Part shown: positions 9,251 through 19,471 of the stretch, one piece after another
Layout: the number at the start of each line of letters is the position of its first letter
Position numbering within the stretch: position 1 is the stretch's first letter
NCBI RefSeq assembly: GCF_900113835.1
Contig: NZ_FOQV01000011.1
Location: forward strand, 62,001 to 126,000
Length of the DNA: 64,000 bases
Reading direction: 5' to 3'
DNA from: Allobosea sp. OK403
GTDB lineage: Bacteria; Pseudomonadota; Alphaproteobacteria; Rhizobiales; Beijerinckiaceae
The notes under the pieces: model-generated
What the model saw: the letters and a program-made list of their open reading frames with translations, nothing else
What the model was told of the DNA's origin: nothing
The model's database searches: none
Position numbers and translations under genes: made by a program

Positions 9251-10333
9251 TTACGCCTGCACGCCGTCGACATACCAGTCCATCTTGGAGAGCATCTCGT
9301 CGGAGGCCTTCTCGCCGGCCTTGACCCGGACCTCGCCCTTGAGATCCTTCAATTCGCCGGAGAAGGGGTGGAGCGTGCCCGCGACGATGCCCTTCTGGAC
9401 CTCGTCGGCCGCCGCACGGGCGGCGGGCGTCACCGCGTCGTTATAGGGCGCGAGCTTGACGAAGCCGTCCTTGATGCCGCCCCAGACGTCGCCGGATTTC
9501 CAGCTGCCGTCCATGACCTCCTTGACGCGCTTGATGTAGTAGCCCGACCAGTCGTCGACGATCGCCGAGAGATGCGCCTTGGGCGCGAAGGCCTTCATGT
9601 CCGAGGCTTGGCCGAAGGCGAAGACGCCGCGCTGCTCGGCCGCCTGCAGGGCTGCAGCCGAGTCGGTGTGCTGGGTGATCATGTCGGCACCCTGGTCGAT
9701 CAGTGCCTTGGCCGCGTCGGCCTCCTTGGCGGGGTCGTACCAGGTCGAGGCCCAGATCACCTTGGTCTTGAAGTTCGGGTTCACCTTGCGGGCGGCCAGC
9801 GTGAAAGCGTTAATGCCCATCACCACTTCCGGAATCGGGAAGGAGGCGATGTAGCCGGCCTGGCCGGTCTTCGACATATGCCCGGCGATGGTGCCGATCA
9901 CGGCCCGGCCCTCATAGAAGCGGGCGTTGTAGGTCGCGACGTTCTCGGCGCGCTGATAGCCGGTCGCATGCTCGAAATGGATCTTCGGGAACTGCTTGGC
10001 CACCTGGATCGTCGGATTCATGAAGCCGAATGAGGTGGTGAAGATGATCCGGTTGCCGGCCTGAGCGAGCTGGCGGATGGCGCGCGCGGCGTCGGGCCCC
10101 TCGGCGACGTTCTCGATGAAGCTGGTCTTGATCTTGTCGCCGAACTCCTTCTCCAGCGCCTTGCGGCCCTGGTCATGCGTCCAGGTCCAGCCATGGTCGC
10201 CGACTGGCCCGACATAGATGAAGCCGACGCCGAGCGGGGCCTGCGCCAAAGCTTGCCCGCCGATCAGCGGCAGGGTCGCAGCAGCGGCGCCCGCGCCGAA
10301 ATTGAACCTGCGGCGCGTGATGATGGAGGTCAT
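9251..10333 (-). CDS. BMP family ABC transporter substrate-binding protein (purine uptake)
   Basis: A periplasmic binding protein of the BMP/PnrA family, 360 aa. The N-terminus TRRRFNFGAG followed by a hydrophobic stretch and AQA is a Tat-type signal. Family features include FIYVGPVGDHGWTWTHDQGR, IIFTTSFGFMN and HTDSAAALQAAEQRG. The ATG at 10333 has a GGGGAGA ribosome binding site. It is the last gene of a minus-strand series that starts with xdhA and continues through xdhB, xdhC, an ATPase and two permeases, so a purine or purine nucleoside is the likely ligand. Confidence 0.88.
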   Translation of the reverse strand: MTSIITRRRFNFGAGAAAATLPLIGGQALAQAPLGVGFIYVGPVGDHGWTWTHDQGRKALEKEFGDKIKTSFIENVAEGPDAARAIRQLAQAGNRIIFTTSFGFMNPTIQVAKQFPKIHFEHATGYQRAENVATYNARFYEGRAVIGTIAGHMSKTGQAGYIASFPIPEVVMGINAFTLAARKVNPNFKTKVIWASTWYDPAKEADAAKALIDQGADMITQHTDSAAALQAAEQRGVFAFGQASDMKAFAPKAHLSAIVDDWSGYYIKRVKEVMDGSWKSGDVWGGIKDGFVKLAPYNDAVTPAARAAADEVQKGIVAGTLHPFSGELKDLKGEVRVKAGEKASDEMLSKMDWYVDGVQA

Positions 10334-10364
10334 GATGTGGTCTCCCCGTTTATGGTTTGCGGCG

Positions 10365-11288
10365 TCACGACGCCGAGAATGGCTTGCCGAGGCAGGCCGG
10401 CGCATCGAGCCGGCCGGTCTTTCGTCCTAGCGACATCATGGTCAGAACGGCAATTGTCGCAAGGTAGGGGGCCATCGCCAGAAGCTCCGGCGCGAGCCAG
10501 GTGATTCCGGCCGCCTTGGCCTGCAATTCGAGCGTCATCACCGCTCCGAACAGATAGGCCCCCAGCAGCAATCGTCCGGGCCGCCAGGCGGCGAAGACGA
10601 CGAGCGCGAGCGCGATCCAGCCGCGCCCTGCGGTCAGGCGGTCGGCCCACATCGGCGTTAATGCCAGCGAGAAATAGGCTCCGCCGAGGCCGGCGAGTGC
10701 TCCCCCGAAGGCGATCGCGCCATAGCGGATGGCGATGACGGGGTAGCCGATGGCATGGGCCGAGGCGTCGTTCTCGCCGACGGCGCGCAGGACCAGCCCA
10801 GGCCGCGTCTTGCGCAGGAACAGGCTGACCGCCAGCACCAGCGCAAGCGAGAGATAGACGACGATGTCGTGGCCGAAGACGGCGCGCAGGAGTGGATGGC
10901 CCGCGAGCGCCTCGGGAAAGACCGGCCCCAGCCGCGTGATGGTGCGCCCGACGAAGCCCGCCCCGATCAGCGAGGAGGCGCCGATGCCGAAGATCGTCAG
11001 CGCCAGCCCCGTCGCGACCTGGTTGGCGGTGAGGGAGAGCGTCAGCACGGCGAAGATCATGGCGGTGGCGACGCCAGCAGCGAGCGCTGCGATGAGACCC
11101 AGCGTCGTGCTGCCGCTGCTATAGGCGACGGCGAAGCCCGCCACCGCGCCGGTGAGCATCATGCCCTCGACGCCGAGATTGAGCACGCCCGCCTTCTCGA
11201 CGACGAGCTCTCCCAGCGCCGCCAGCAGGATCGGCGTCGAGGCGGCGACGAGGGTCATCAGGATCGAGATAAGGATGGCGGAGGTCAT
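10365..11288 (-). CDS. BMP-type ABC transporter permease (second subunit)
   Basis: An inner-membrane permease of 307 aa with about eight to nine hydrophobic segments, of the RbsC-like branch used by BMP-type nucleoside/purine importers. The motifs KAGVLNLGVEGMMLTGAVAG near residues 33-52 and RAVGENDASAHAIGYPV near the middle are family hallmarks. It is separated from the other permease by family C element C2. It would pair with the product of 11566-12630 to form the pore. Confidence 0.88.
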   Translation of the reverse strand: MTSAILISILMTLVAASTPILLAALGELVVEKAGVLNLGVEGMMLTGAVAGFAVAYSSGSTTLGLIAALAAGVATAMIFAVLTLSLTANQVATGLALTIFGIGASSLIGAGFVGRTITRLGPVFPEALAGHPLLRAVFGHDIVVYLSLALVLAVSLFLRKTRPGLVLRAVGENDASAHAIGYPVIAIRYGAIAFGGALAGLGGAYFSLALTPMWADRLTAGRGWIALALVVFAAWRPGRLLLGAYLFGAVMTLELQAKAAGITWLAPELLAMAPYLATIAVLTMMSLGRKTGRLDAPACLGKPFSAS

Positions 11289-11314
11289 GGCGAACTGCAG
11301 GTCTTAACGAATGG

Positions 11315-11481
11315 GCGCGGGGAACCCCTCTCCCGGATGGGAGAGGGGCAGGGGTGAGGGTGTGCGCGAAAACACCTGAGCGCGACGATCACAGCCGGTG
11401 CTGCGGATATCGCCTGCCTCATTCGATGAGGGCGGGCCCTCACCCCTACCCCTCTCCCATCCGGGAGAGGGGATCCCGCGC
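11315..11481. repeat. Family C palindromic repeat, copy C2
   Basis: Ends GCGCGGGGAACCCC and GGGGATCCCGCGC, with arm hairpins CCCCTCTCCCGG / GGGAGAGGGG and GGGTGAGGG / CCCTCACCC. No family A copy is inside. It separates the two purine permease genes within one operon. Confidence 0.9.
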
Positions 11482-11494
11482 CCATCCGTCTCGC

Positions 11495-11541
11495 CCAGTC
11501 GTGGGTTCCGGGTTCGGCCCTGCGCGAAGCCCCGGAATGAC
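11495..11541. repeat. Right half of a family B repeat
   Basis: Only the right arm GTCGTGGGTTCCGGG...CCCCGGAATGAC is present, directly downstream of C2. This is a truncated family B copy. Confidence 0.75.
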
Positions 11542-11565
11542 AGAGGTTGGCGGGAGCACGCATAC

Positions 11566-12622
11566 TCATACCGCCCGCACCTTCCAGCTGATCCGGTAGC
11601 GCACCAGCACGTCGGTCGCCAGCAGCATGAACAGCAGCAGCGCCTGGAACATGCCGGTCGCGGCTTGCGGCAGCTTGACGGTCGTCTGCGCGATCTCGCC
11701 GCCGACATAGGTCGCCGCCAGCACGATGCCGCCAAAGACGATGCCGAGCGGGTTCAGCCGGCCCAGGAACGCGACGATGATCGCGGTGAAGCCGTATCCG
11801 GTCGGGAATTGCGGGGTGAGCTGGCCGAAGGGCCCGGCCGCCTCGAAGAGGCCGGCAAGGCCGGCAAGCCCGCCACCCGCCAGCAGCGTCGCCCAGGTCA
11901 CCGTGTCCGAGCTGAAGCCGCCATGGCGCGCAGCGGCTGGTGCGAGGCCCACGACCTTCACCGCATAGCCCGCTGTCGTCTTTTCCATGACCAGCCAGGC
12001 GATGACGGCGATGACCAGCGCGAGCGGGATGCCGAGATGAATGAGCGAGCCTTCCGCCAGCACGGGCAGCGTCTGGTCGGGCGTGAACATCCGCGTCTGC
12101 GGGAAGTTGAAGCCGTCCGGATCCTTCCAGGGCCCGCGTACGAGGTAATACAGGCCCTGCACCGCGACATAGGTCAGCATCAGGCTGGTCAGGATCTCGC
12201 TGACCTGGAGTTTCACGCGCAGGAAGGCGGGGATCGCGGCCCAGGCCATGCCGCCAAGGATGCCGGCGAGCGCCATGGCCGGCAGGATCCACCATCCCGT
12301 CATGTCATAGGTCGCCAGCGCCACGCCGGTGCCGGCGATCGCGCCCATGATGTATTGCCCCTCCGCCCCGATATTCCAGACATTGGCGCGGAAGCCGATG
12401 GCAAGCCCCAGCGCGATCATGACGAGCGGCGCCGCCTTGACGCCGAGATCGGGCCAGCGCTGCGGCTCCAGGAACGGCGTCAGGAAGATGTCGCGCACGG
12501 CGTGGAAACCGTCATAGCCCATGGCGGTGAAGACGATCATGCCGATCAGCATGGTGAGCAGGACCGCGATCAGCGGGCTCGCATAGAGCATGAGCGAGCT
12601 TGGCTCGCGGCGGCGGCGCCAT

Positions 12623-12630
<8 letters not shown>
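11566..12630 (-). CDS. BMP-type ABC transporter permease (first subunit)
   Basis: An inner-membrane permease of 354 aa with about nine hydrophobic segments. Conserved stretches include FRANVWNIGAEGQYIMGAIA and LTSLMLTYVAVQGLYYLVRGP, typical of the larger permease of nucleoside/purine importers. I chose the ATG at 12630, which has a GGGAGC ribosome binding site and overlaps the upstream ATPase gene by 8 bp, over an in-frame ATG 30 bp upstream. Confidence 0.88.
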
Positions 12631-14162
<1,532 letters not shown>

Positions 14163-14179
<17 letters not shown>

Positions 14180-15005
14180 GTCTGGCCCGTCTCCCCTTCG
14201 CCGGCTGCCGGTGGCCAAGCAAGCAACGCACCAGCTCGGCCGCCGTCAAGGCTGCGATCACCTCCGGGCGCTTATCGTCCACATCCGCGCCGCCGATCGG
14301 GCAGGTGAGGTGGGAGAGTGTCTCGCGCCGCCCGCCCGAGCGCAGGAAGCTGGACTCGAAACGCGCCCGCTTCGTCGCCGAGCCGATCATGCCGACATAA
14401 GACCCGTCGCTGCGTGCCAGCGCCGCTTCCGTCAGGCGGTAATCCAGCGCGTGGCTATGGGTCAGGATCACGAAGGCGCAGTCGGGCCTGGCCGCCTCGA
14501 TCGCCGTGACGGGATCGGCCATTCTGATGCAGGTGATCGCAGGCGGCAGGCCGTCCATGACGCCGTCGCGGTCGTCGATCAGCATTGTAGCGAGCGGCAG
14601 GGGGGCGAGGGCATGCGCAAGCGCCCGGCCGGTATGGCCGGCGCCGAACAGGAGGACGCAGGGCCGCAGAACCGCGTCGGCCTTCTCGCTGGCAGTGAGC
14701 CTGGCGAGATCGGCCGCCGTCGCACGCTTCAGCGCGACCCGCACCCGCCCGCCGCAGCATTGGCCCATTTGCGGGCCGAGCGGGATGTCGAGTGCGCGCT
14801 GCGCTGCGCCCTCGGTCAGCATCTCGCGCGCGATGTCGATGCAGTGGAATTCGAGCTGGCCGCCGCCGATGGTACCGGCGGTGGCGTGGGCGCTGACCGC
14901 CATGGTGGCGCCGGCCTCGCGCGGGGTTGAGCCCTCGGCGGCTTCGATCTGCACCAGCACGACGCCTTCATGCAGGTGCGCATTGAGGAAGGTGGAGAGG
15001 GTCAT
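14163..15005 (-). CDS. xdhC: Xanthine dehydrogenase accessory protein XdhC
   Basis: XdhC binds the molybdenum cofactor, helps its sulfuration and inserts it into xanthine dehydrogenase. The 280-aa protein has the N-terminal XdhC/CoxI segment with GSTPREAGATM (residues 25-35) and the GTIGGGQLEF motif (44-53), the MGQCCGGRV cysteine pair (80-88), and a Rossmann domain beginning LLFGAGHTGRALA near 118-130. It lies downstream of xdhB, separated by repeat C3, and its end overlaps the ATPase gene, tying cofactor maturation to purine transport. Confidence 0.92.
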
Positions 15006-15034
15006 ATCGCACCCTCCATCCTGGCGACGGCGAG

Positions 15035-15200
15035 GCGCGGGGAACCCCTCTCCTGTAAGGAGAGGGGCAGGGGTGAGGTGTAGGCCCCTGGACCAGTGGG
15101 GTGGTTGCCCGACAGCGATACGGCGGTCAGGCCGCGGCCAAAGCGTCCAATGGCCGACCCCTCACCCTGCCCTCTCCCTACGGGAGAGGGTTCCCCGCGC
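15035..15200. repeat. Family C palindromic repeat, copy C3
   Basis: Ends GCGCGGGGAACCCC and GGGTTCCCCGCGC, arm tips CTCTCCTGTAAGGAGAG and CTCTCCCTACGGGAGAG. The centre holds about 60 bp without a family A copy, but keeps the GTCCAATGGCCGACC flank seen in composite copies. It separates xdhB and xdhC. Confidence 0.9.
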
Positions 15201-15222
15201 ATGGATCGGCAAGTGGTCGGCG

Positions 15223-17583
15223 TCATATCCCGCCCTCCGCCTTGACCCGCTCCACCGCCGCCAGCACGCGCTCGGGCGTCGCCGGCGCATCGAGCCTCGG
15301 ACAGACACGATGCCCTCCGACGCTCGCCACCGCATCGGACAGCGCGTGCAGCACCGAGATCGCCAGCATCAGCGGCGGCTCGCCCACCGCCTTGGAGCGG
15401 TGGATCGTCGGCTCGCGATTGGGCGCGTTGTCCAGAAGATCGACATTGAAGATGCGCGGCCGGTCCGACGCCACGGGGATCTTGTAGGTCGAGGGCGCAT
15501 GGGTCTTGAGCCGGCCCTTTTCGTCCCAGACCAGCTCCTCCGTAGTGAGCCAGCCCATGCCCTGGATGAAGCCGCCCTCGATCTGGCCCTTGTCGATCGC
15601 CGGGTTCAGCGATGTCCCGCAATCATGCAGGATGTCGACCCGCTCGACCTTGTATTCGCCGGTCAGCGTGTCGATCGCGACCTCGGCGGCCGCCGCGCCA
15701 TAGGCGAAGTAATAGAACGGGTGGCCGCGCCCGGCCTTGCGGTCCCAATGGATTTTTGGCGTCGCGTAGAAGCCGGTGGCGGAGAGCTGGACTCGGGCCA
15801 TATAGGCGGCCTGGACGAGCTCGGCGAAGGCGATCTCGCGCGCGCCGATCTGCACGCGGCCGGGCAGGAACGCGATGGCCGCGGGCTCCTCCTGCCAATG
15901 CTTGGCCACAAAGGCGATAAGCCGCGCCTTGATCGTCTCGCAGGCGTCGAGCGCCGCCATGCCGTTGAGGTCGGAGCCCGAGGAGGCGGCGGTGGCGGAG
16001 GTGTTGGGCACCTTGCCGGTCGTGGTCGCGGTGATCTTGATCTGGTCCAGTCCGATGCCGAAGGCATGGCCCACGACCTGCGCCACCTTCACATGCAGCC
16101 CCTGGCCCATTTCGGTGCCGCCATGGTTCAGCATGACGGTGCCGTCAGTATAGATATGCACCAGCGCGCCGGCCTGATTGTACCAGGTCGCGGTGAAGGA
16201 GATGCCGAATTTGACGGGGGTCAGGGCGAGGCCGCGCTTGATGATGGGGCTTGCCGCATTGAAGGCGCGGATCGCCTCCTGCCGTGCCTTGTAGTCGCAG
16301 CGCCGTTCGAGCTCCGCGATGACTTCGCCGCCGATCATGTCCTCGACGGTCTGGTGATAGGGCGTGATGTCCCGGCCAGGCCCTTCATTGGAGGAACTGC
16401 CGCCATAGAGATTGCGTCGGCGCACTTCCAGCGGGTCGAGCCCGGTCGCGAAGGCGACCTCCTCGATGAAACGCTCGGCCCCGACCATGCCTTGCGGCCC
16501 GCCGAAGCCGCGGAAGGCGGTGTTCGAGACGGTGTTGGTGCGCAAGGGCTCGGAGCGGGCGCGGACCGCCGGGTAGAAATAGCAATTATCCATGTGGAAC
16601 AGCGCCCGGTCGGTCACCGGGCCCGACAGGTCCGCGTTCCAGCCGCAGCGCGCGGCATAGACCGTGTCGACCGCCAGGATATGGCCGTCATCGTCGAAGC
16701 CGATCTCGTAATCGCAGACGAAATCATGGCGCTTGCCGGTGATGACCATATCGTCGTCGCGGTCGGGCCTGAGCTTCACCGGCCGCCTGAGCTTGCGGGC
16801 AGCGAGCGCGGCGACGCAGGCGAAGAGATTGGCCTGCGTCTCCTTGCCGCCAAAGCCGCCGCCCATGCGCCGGATCTCGACGGTGACCGCATGCGAGCCG
16901 ACGCCGAGCACCTGCGCGACCATGTGCTGGACTTCGCTGGGGTGCTGCGTCGAGGAGGCGACGAACATGTCCTCGTCTTCGCCGGGAATGGCGAGCGCGA
17001 TCTGGCTTTCCAGGTAGAAATGATCCTGCCCGCCGATCGCCACCGAGCCCTTCAGGCGGCGCGGGCTCGCGGCAAGCGCGCCTGCGACATCGCCGCGTTC
17101 GAGCTTGAGCGGGTCGGTGACGAGCTCTCCGCCATGGGCGCGGGCGGCGGCGACGTCGAGGAGCGGCGCGGTCTCCTGATACTCCGCCTTGGCGAGCAGG
17201 GCGGCGCGCCGCGCCTGATCGCGCGTTTCGGCGACGACTGCGAAAAGCGGCTGGCCGTGATGCAGCACCATATCCGTCGCGAAGACCGGCTCGTCATGGC
17301 GATGCGTCGAGGAGATGTCGTTCTGGCCCGGAATATCCGTGGCCGTCAGCACGCAGAGTACGCCGGGCGCGGCGCGGACGGGCTCCAGATCGAGCGCGAT
17401 CAATCGGCCATGGGCGATCTCGCTCAGGCCGAGGCAGGCATGGACCAGGCCGGCGGGCTCGGGGATGTCGTCGATATAAACAGCCTCGCCGGCGACATGC
17501 TTGCTGGCGGAATCATGCGGCCGTGCCGCGCCGGCCGGCCCGGTCGCGCTCTCGGGATCGAGCCGCTTGCGCGCGTCAGCCAT
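15223..17583 (-). CDS. xdhB: Xanthine dehydrogenase large (molybdopterin) subunit XdhB
   Basis: The catalytic subunit that hydroxylates hypoxanthine to xanthine and urate at the molybdenum centre, 786 aa. Visible motifs are GGGFGGKETQ, FRGFGGPQGM, GTEMGQGLHVKVAQV and VGEPPLMLA near the C-terminus, the last carrying the catalytic glutamate. Length matches bacterial XdhB. Its ATG overlaps the xdhA stop by 8 bp, consistent with equimolar translation. It acts with XdhA and needs XdhC for cofactor insertion. Confidence 0.95.
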   Translation of the reverse strand: MADARKRLDPESATGPAGAARPHDSASKHVAGEAVYIDDIPEPAGLVHACLGLSEIAHGRLIALDLEPVRAAPGVLCVLTATDIPGQNDISSTHRHDEPVFATDMVLHHGQPLFAVVAETRDQARRAALLAKAEYQETAPLLDVAAARAHGGELVTDPLKLERGDVAGALAASPRRLKGSVAIGGQDHFYLESQIALAIPGEDEDMFVASSTQHPSEVQHMVAQVLGVGSHAVTVEIRRMGGGFGGKETQANLFACVAALAARKLRRPVKLRPDRDDDMVITGKRHDFVCDYEIGFDDDGHILAVDTVYAARCGWNADLSGPVTDRALFHMDNCYFYPAVRARSEPLRTNTVSNTAFRGFGGPQGMVGAERFIEEVAFATGLDPLEVRRRNLYGGSSSNEGPGRDITPYHQTVEDMIGGEVIAELERRCDYKARQEAIRAFNAASPIIKRGLALTPVKFGISFTATWYNQAGALVHIYTDGTVMLNHGGTEMGQGLHVKVAQVVGHAFGIGLDQIKITATTTGKVPNTSATAASSGSDLNGMAALDACETIKARLIAFVAKHWQEEPAAIAFLPGRVQIGAREIAFAELVQAAYMARVQLSATGFYATPKIHWDRKAGRGHPFYYFAYGAAAAEVAIDTLTGEYKVERVDILHDCGTSLNPAIDKGQIEGGFIQGMGWLTTEELVWDEKGRLKTHAPSTYKIPVASDRPRIFNVDLLDNAPNREPTIHRSKAVGEPPLMLAISVLHALSDAVASVGGHRVCPRLDAPATPERVLAAVERVKAEGGI

Positions 17584-19153
17584 GGTCGGCCTCCGCCAAG
17601 AGCCCGGCGACGCGTGTGGCCGTCCCGGTTTGCGTCGTCTCGATCAGGAATCGCCGCAGCAGATTGCCGGCAACCTTGAGGCGGTATCCCGCCGAAGCGC
17701 GCATGTCGCTGAGCGGCTGGAAATCGTTCGCCAAGGCGGAGATGGCGTCAGAGACAGCCATCTCGTCCCATGTGCGCCCCGTCAGCGCAGCCTCGGCGGC
17801 CTTCGCGCGCTTGGGGATGCCGGCCATGGCGCCATAGGCGAGGCGCGCTTGGCTGATCCGCCCAGTGGCGTCGCGCTGCAGGAAGAAGGCGCCGCAGACG
17901 GCCGAGATGTCCTCGTCGAAGCGTTTCGAGATCTTGGAGACGTGGAAGAGTGCGTCTGTCGGCAGCTTCGGCACCAGGACCGCCTCGACGAACTCGCCCG
18001 GCCGCCGATCCTGCTTGCGGTAATCGAGGAAGAAGTCTTCGAGAGGGATGGTGCGGCGCTGGAGTGCTCCTGTCTCCTCCGTCATCGCGAGCGTAGCGAA
18101 GCGATCCAGGGGGGCTCGCTCGACGTCCCCCTGGATTGCTTCGTCGCTGCGCTCCTCGCAATGACGGCGCGCCAGCACCAGCCGCGCGCCGAGCGCGATC
18201 AGCGCCGGCGGCAGGTCGCCGATCGGCGAGCCATTGGCGATGTTGCCGCCGATCGTGCCGGCATTGCGGACCTGCTCGCCGCCGAAGCGCCGCATCAATT
18301 CGTCGAGCTGCGGCGACAAACCCGCCAGCGCCTTGCGCAGATCGACATGAGTGACCATCGCGCCGATGCGCAGATGGTCTCCCTCATCCGCGATGTCGCG
18401 CAGCGCCTCGATCCGGCCGAGCGAGATCACGGGGGAGAGCCGCTGCATGCCCTTGGTCACCCAGAGCCCGACATCGGTCGCGCCGGCGACCAGCGTCGCA
18501 TCGGGGTGGGTGAGCATGAGTTCGCCGAGGGCGTCGATGCTTGCAGGCGCGTAGAAGCGGCTATCCCTGTTGCCGAGCGCCAGCGTCGCCTGGTCCTGGA
18601 GCGCGCCGAGCTTGCTTGCGACCTGCGGCCGGTCCGTCGCGAAACGGTCCTGCGAGCGCTGGCCTGGCCCATACATGCGCTGCGCCGCGGCGATGATCGG
18701 TTCATAGCCGGTGCAGCGGCATAGGTTCCCCGCCAGCGCATCCTCGATGCGCGTCACGGCGGGCGCATCCTCGTTCAGCCAGAGCGCGAACAGTGACATC
18801 ACGAAGCCCGGCGTGCAGAAGCCGCATTGCGAGCCATGGCAGTCGACCAGCGCCTGCTGGACCGGGTGGAGCGCGCCGTCCTCGCCCTTCAGATGCTCCA
18901 CGGTGAGCAATTGGCAGCCGTCCAGCGTCGGCAGGAAGCGGATGCAGGCGTTGATCGCCTCATAGCGCAAGGCGCCCCGGTCGAGCCGCCCGATGACGAC
19001 AGTGCAGGCGCCGCAATCACCCTCGGCACAGCCTTCCTTGCTGCCGGTCAGGCGCCGGTCGAGGCGCAGCCAATCGAGCACGGTCAGCGTCGGATCGCAG
19101 GATGCGATCTCGACCAGCCTGTCGCCGAGGAGGAAGCGCAAGCGATCACGCAT
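17576..19153 (-). CDS. xdhA: Xanthine dehydrogenase small (2Fe-2S/FAD) subunit XdhA with an in-frame repeat insertion
   Basis: The electron-transfer subunit, 525 aa. The first [2Fe-2S] domain has GCAEGDCGACTVV near residues 41-53, the second has CGFCTPGF and GNLCRCTGYEPI, and the FAD domain has VAGATDVGLWVTKG and IGGNIANGSPIGDLPPAL. The ATG at 19153 has a GGGAGGC ribosome binding site. Residues about 330-358 are encoded by a complete family A palindromic repeat (18083-18165), in frame, between ALGARLVLARR and RRTIPLEDFFLDY. The protein is about 30 residues longer than usual, which this insertion explains. The reading frame and all cofactor motifs stay intact, so it is probably functional. Confidence 0.93.
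   Translation of the reverse strand: MRDRLRFLLGDRLVEIASCDPTLTVLDWLRLDRRLTGSKEGCAEGDCGACTVVIGRLDRGALRYEAINACIRFLPTLDGCQLLTVEHLKGEDGALHPVQQALVDCHGSQCGFCTPGFVMSLFALWLNEDAPAVTRIEDALAGNLCRCTGYEPIIAAAQRMYGPGQRSQDRFATDRPQVASKLGALQDQATLALGNRDSRFYAPASIDALGELMLTHPDATLVAGATDVGLWVTKGMQRLSPVISLGRIEALRDIADEGDHLRIGAMVTHVDLRKALAGLSPQLDELMRRFGGEQVRNAGTIGGNIANGSPIGDLPPALIALGARLVLARRHCEERSDEAIQGDVERAPLDRFATLAMTEETGALQRRTIPLEDFFLDYRKQDRRPGEFVEAVLVPKLPTDALFHVSKISKRFDEDISAVCGAFFLQRDATGRISQARLAYGAMAGIPKRAKAAEAALTGRTWDEMAVSDAISALANDFQPLSDMRASAGYRLKVAGNLLRRFLIETTQTGTATRVAGLLAEADHG
18083..18165. repeat. Family A palindromic repeat, copy A3, inside the xdhA coding sequence
   Basis: GTCATCGCGAG...CTCGCAATGAC with the standard GAAGCGATCCAGG / CTGGATTGCTTCG inner arms. 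It is translated in xdhA as HCEERSDEAIQGD...LDRFATLAM, the same peptide an intergenic copy would encode in this frame, so its coding role is secondary. Confidence 0.92.
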
Positions 19154-19189
19154 CGGCGCCTCCCACGATCCATGCAATCCCCACGCGGG

Positions 19190-19328
19190 CCATCCCGGGC
19201 GACCGGAGGGAGACCCGGGATCCGTGCCTGAGCCTGTCCCGCTGATGCTCCGGAATGGGTCCCGGATCTCCGCGGAGTTTATCCTTGGGCCGATCGAAGA
19301 TCGGACCCGAGGGCTGCGTCCGGGACGA
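19190..19328. repeat. Family B-variant palindromic repeat between xdhA and guaD
   Basis: It begins GCCATCCCGGGCGACCGGAG and ends TCCGGGACGAC, related to the copy at 3727-3819. It occupies much of the divergent xdhA/guaD promoter region (19154-19471), leaving about 140 bp before guaD for regulation. No clear operator was seen in the remainder. Confidence 0.75.
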
Positions 19329-19471
19329 CGGCGCAGATTTCGGATACGGAAACGGATTGTCGGGCAGCGTTGGGACCCAAATCATGCCCTCAGATTAGGC
19401 ATGATCGCTGCTTGGCCGAAAGCTTTGATTTGGTGCAGATATGACCTGAATTTGAGCCGGAGCCTCAACCA

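Noticed and set aside
14506..17679. A very long open frame on the plus strand opposite xdhC and xdhB
   Set aside because: It is antisense to two clearly recognised genes, has no recognisable domain, and its composition (rich in Arg, Gly, Ala, Asp) is typical of shadow frames in high-GC DNA.
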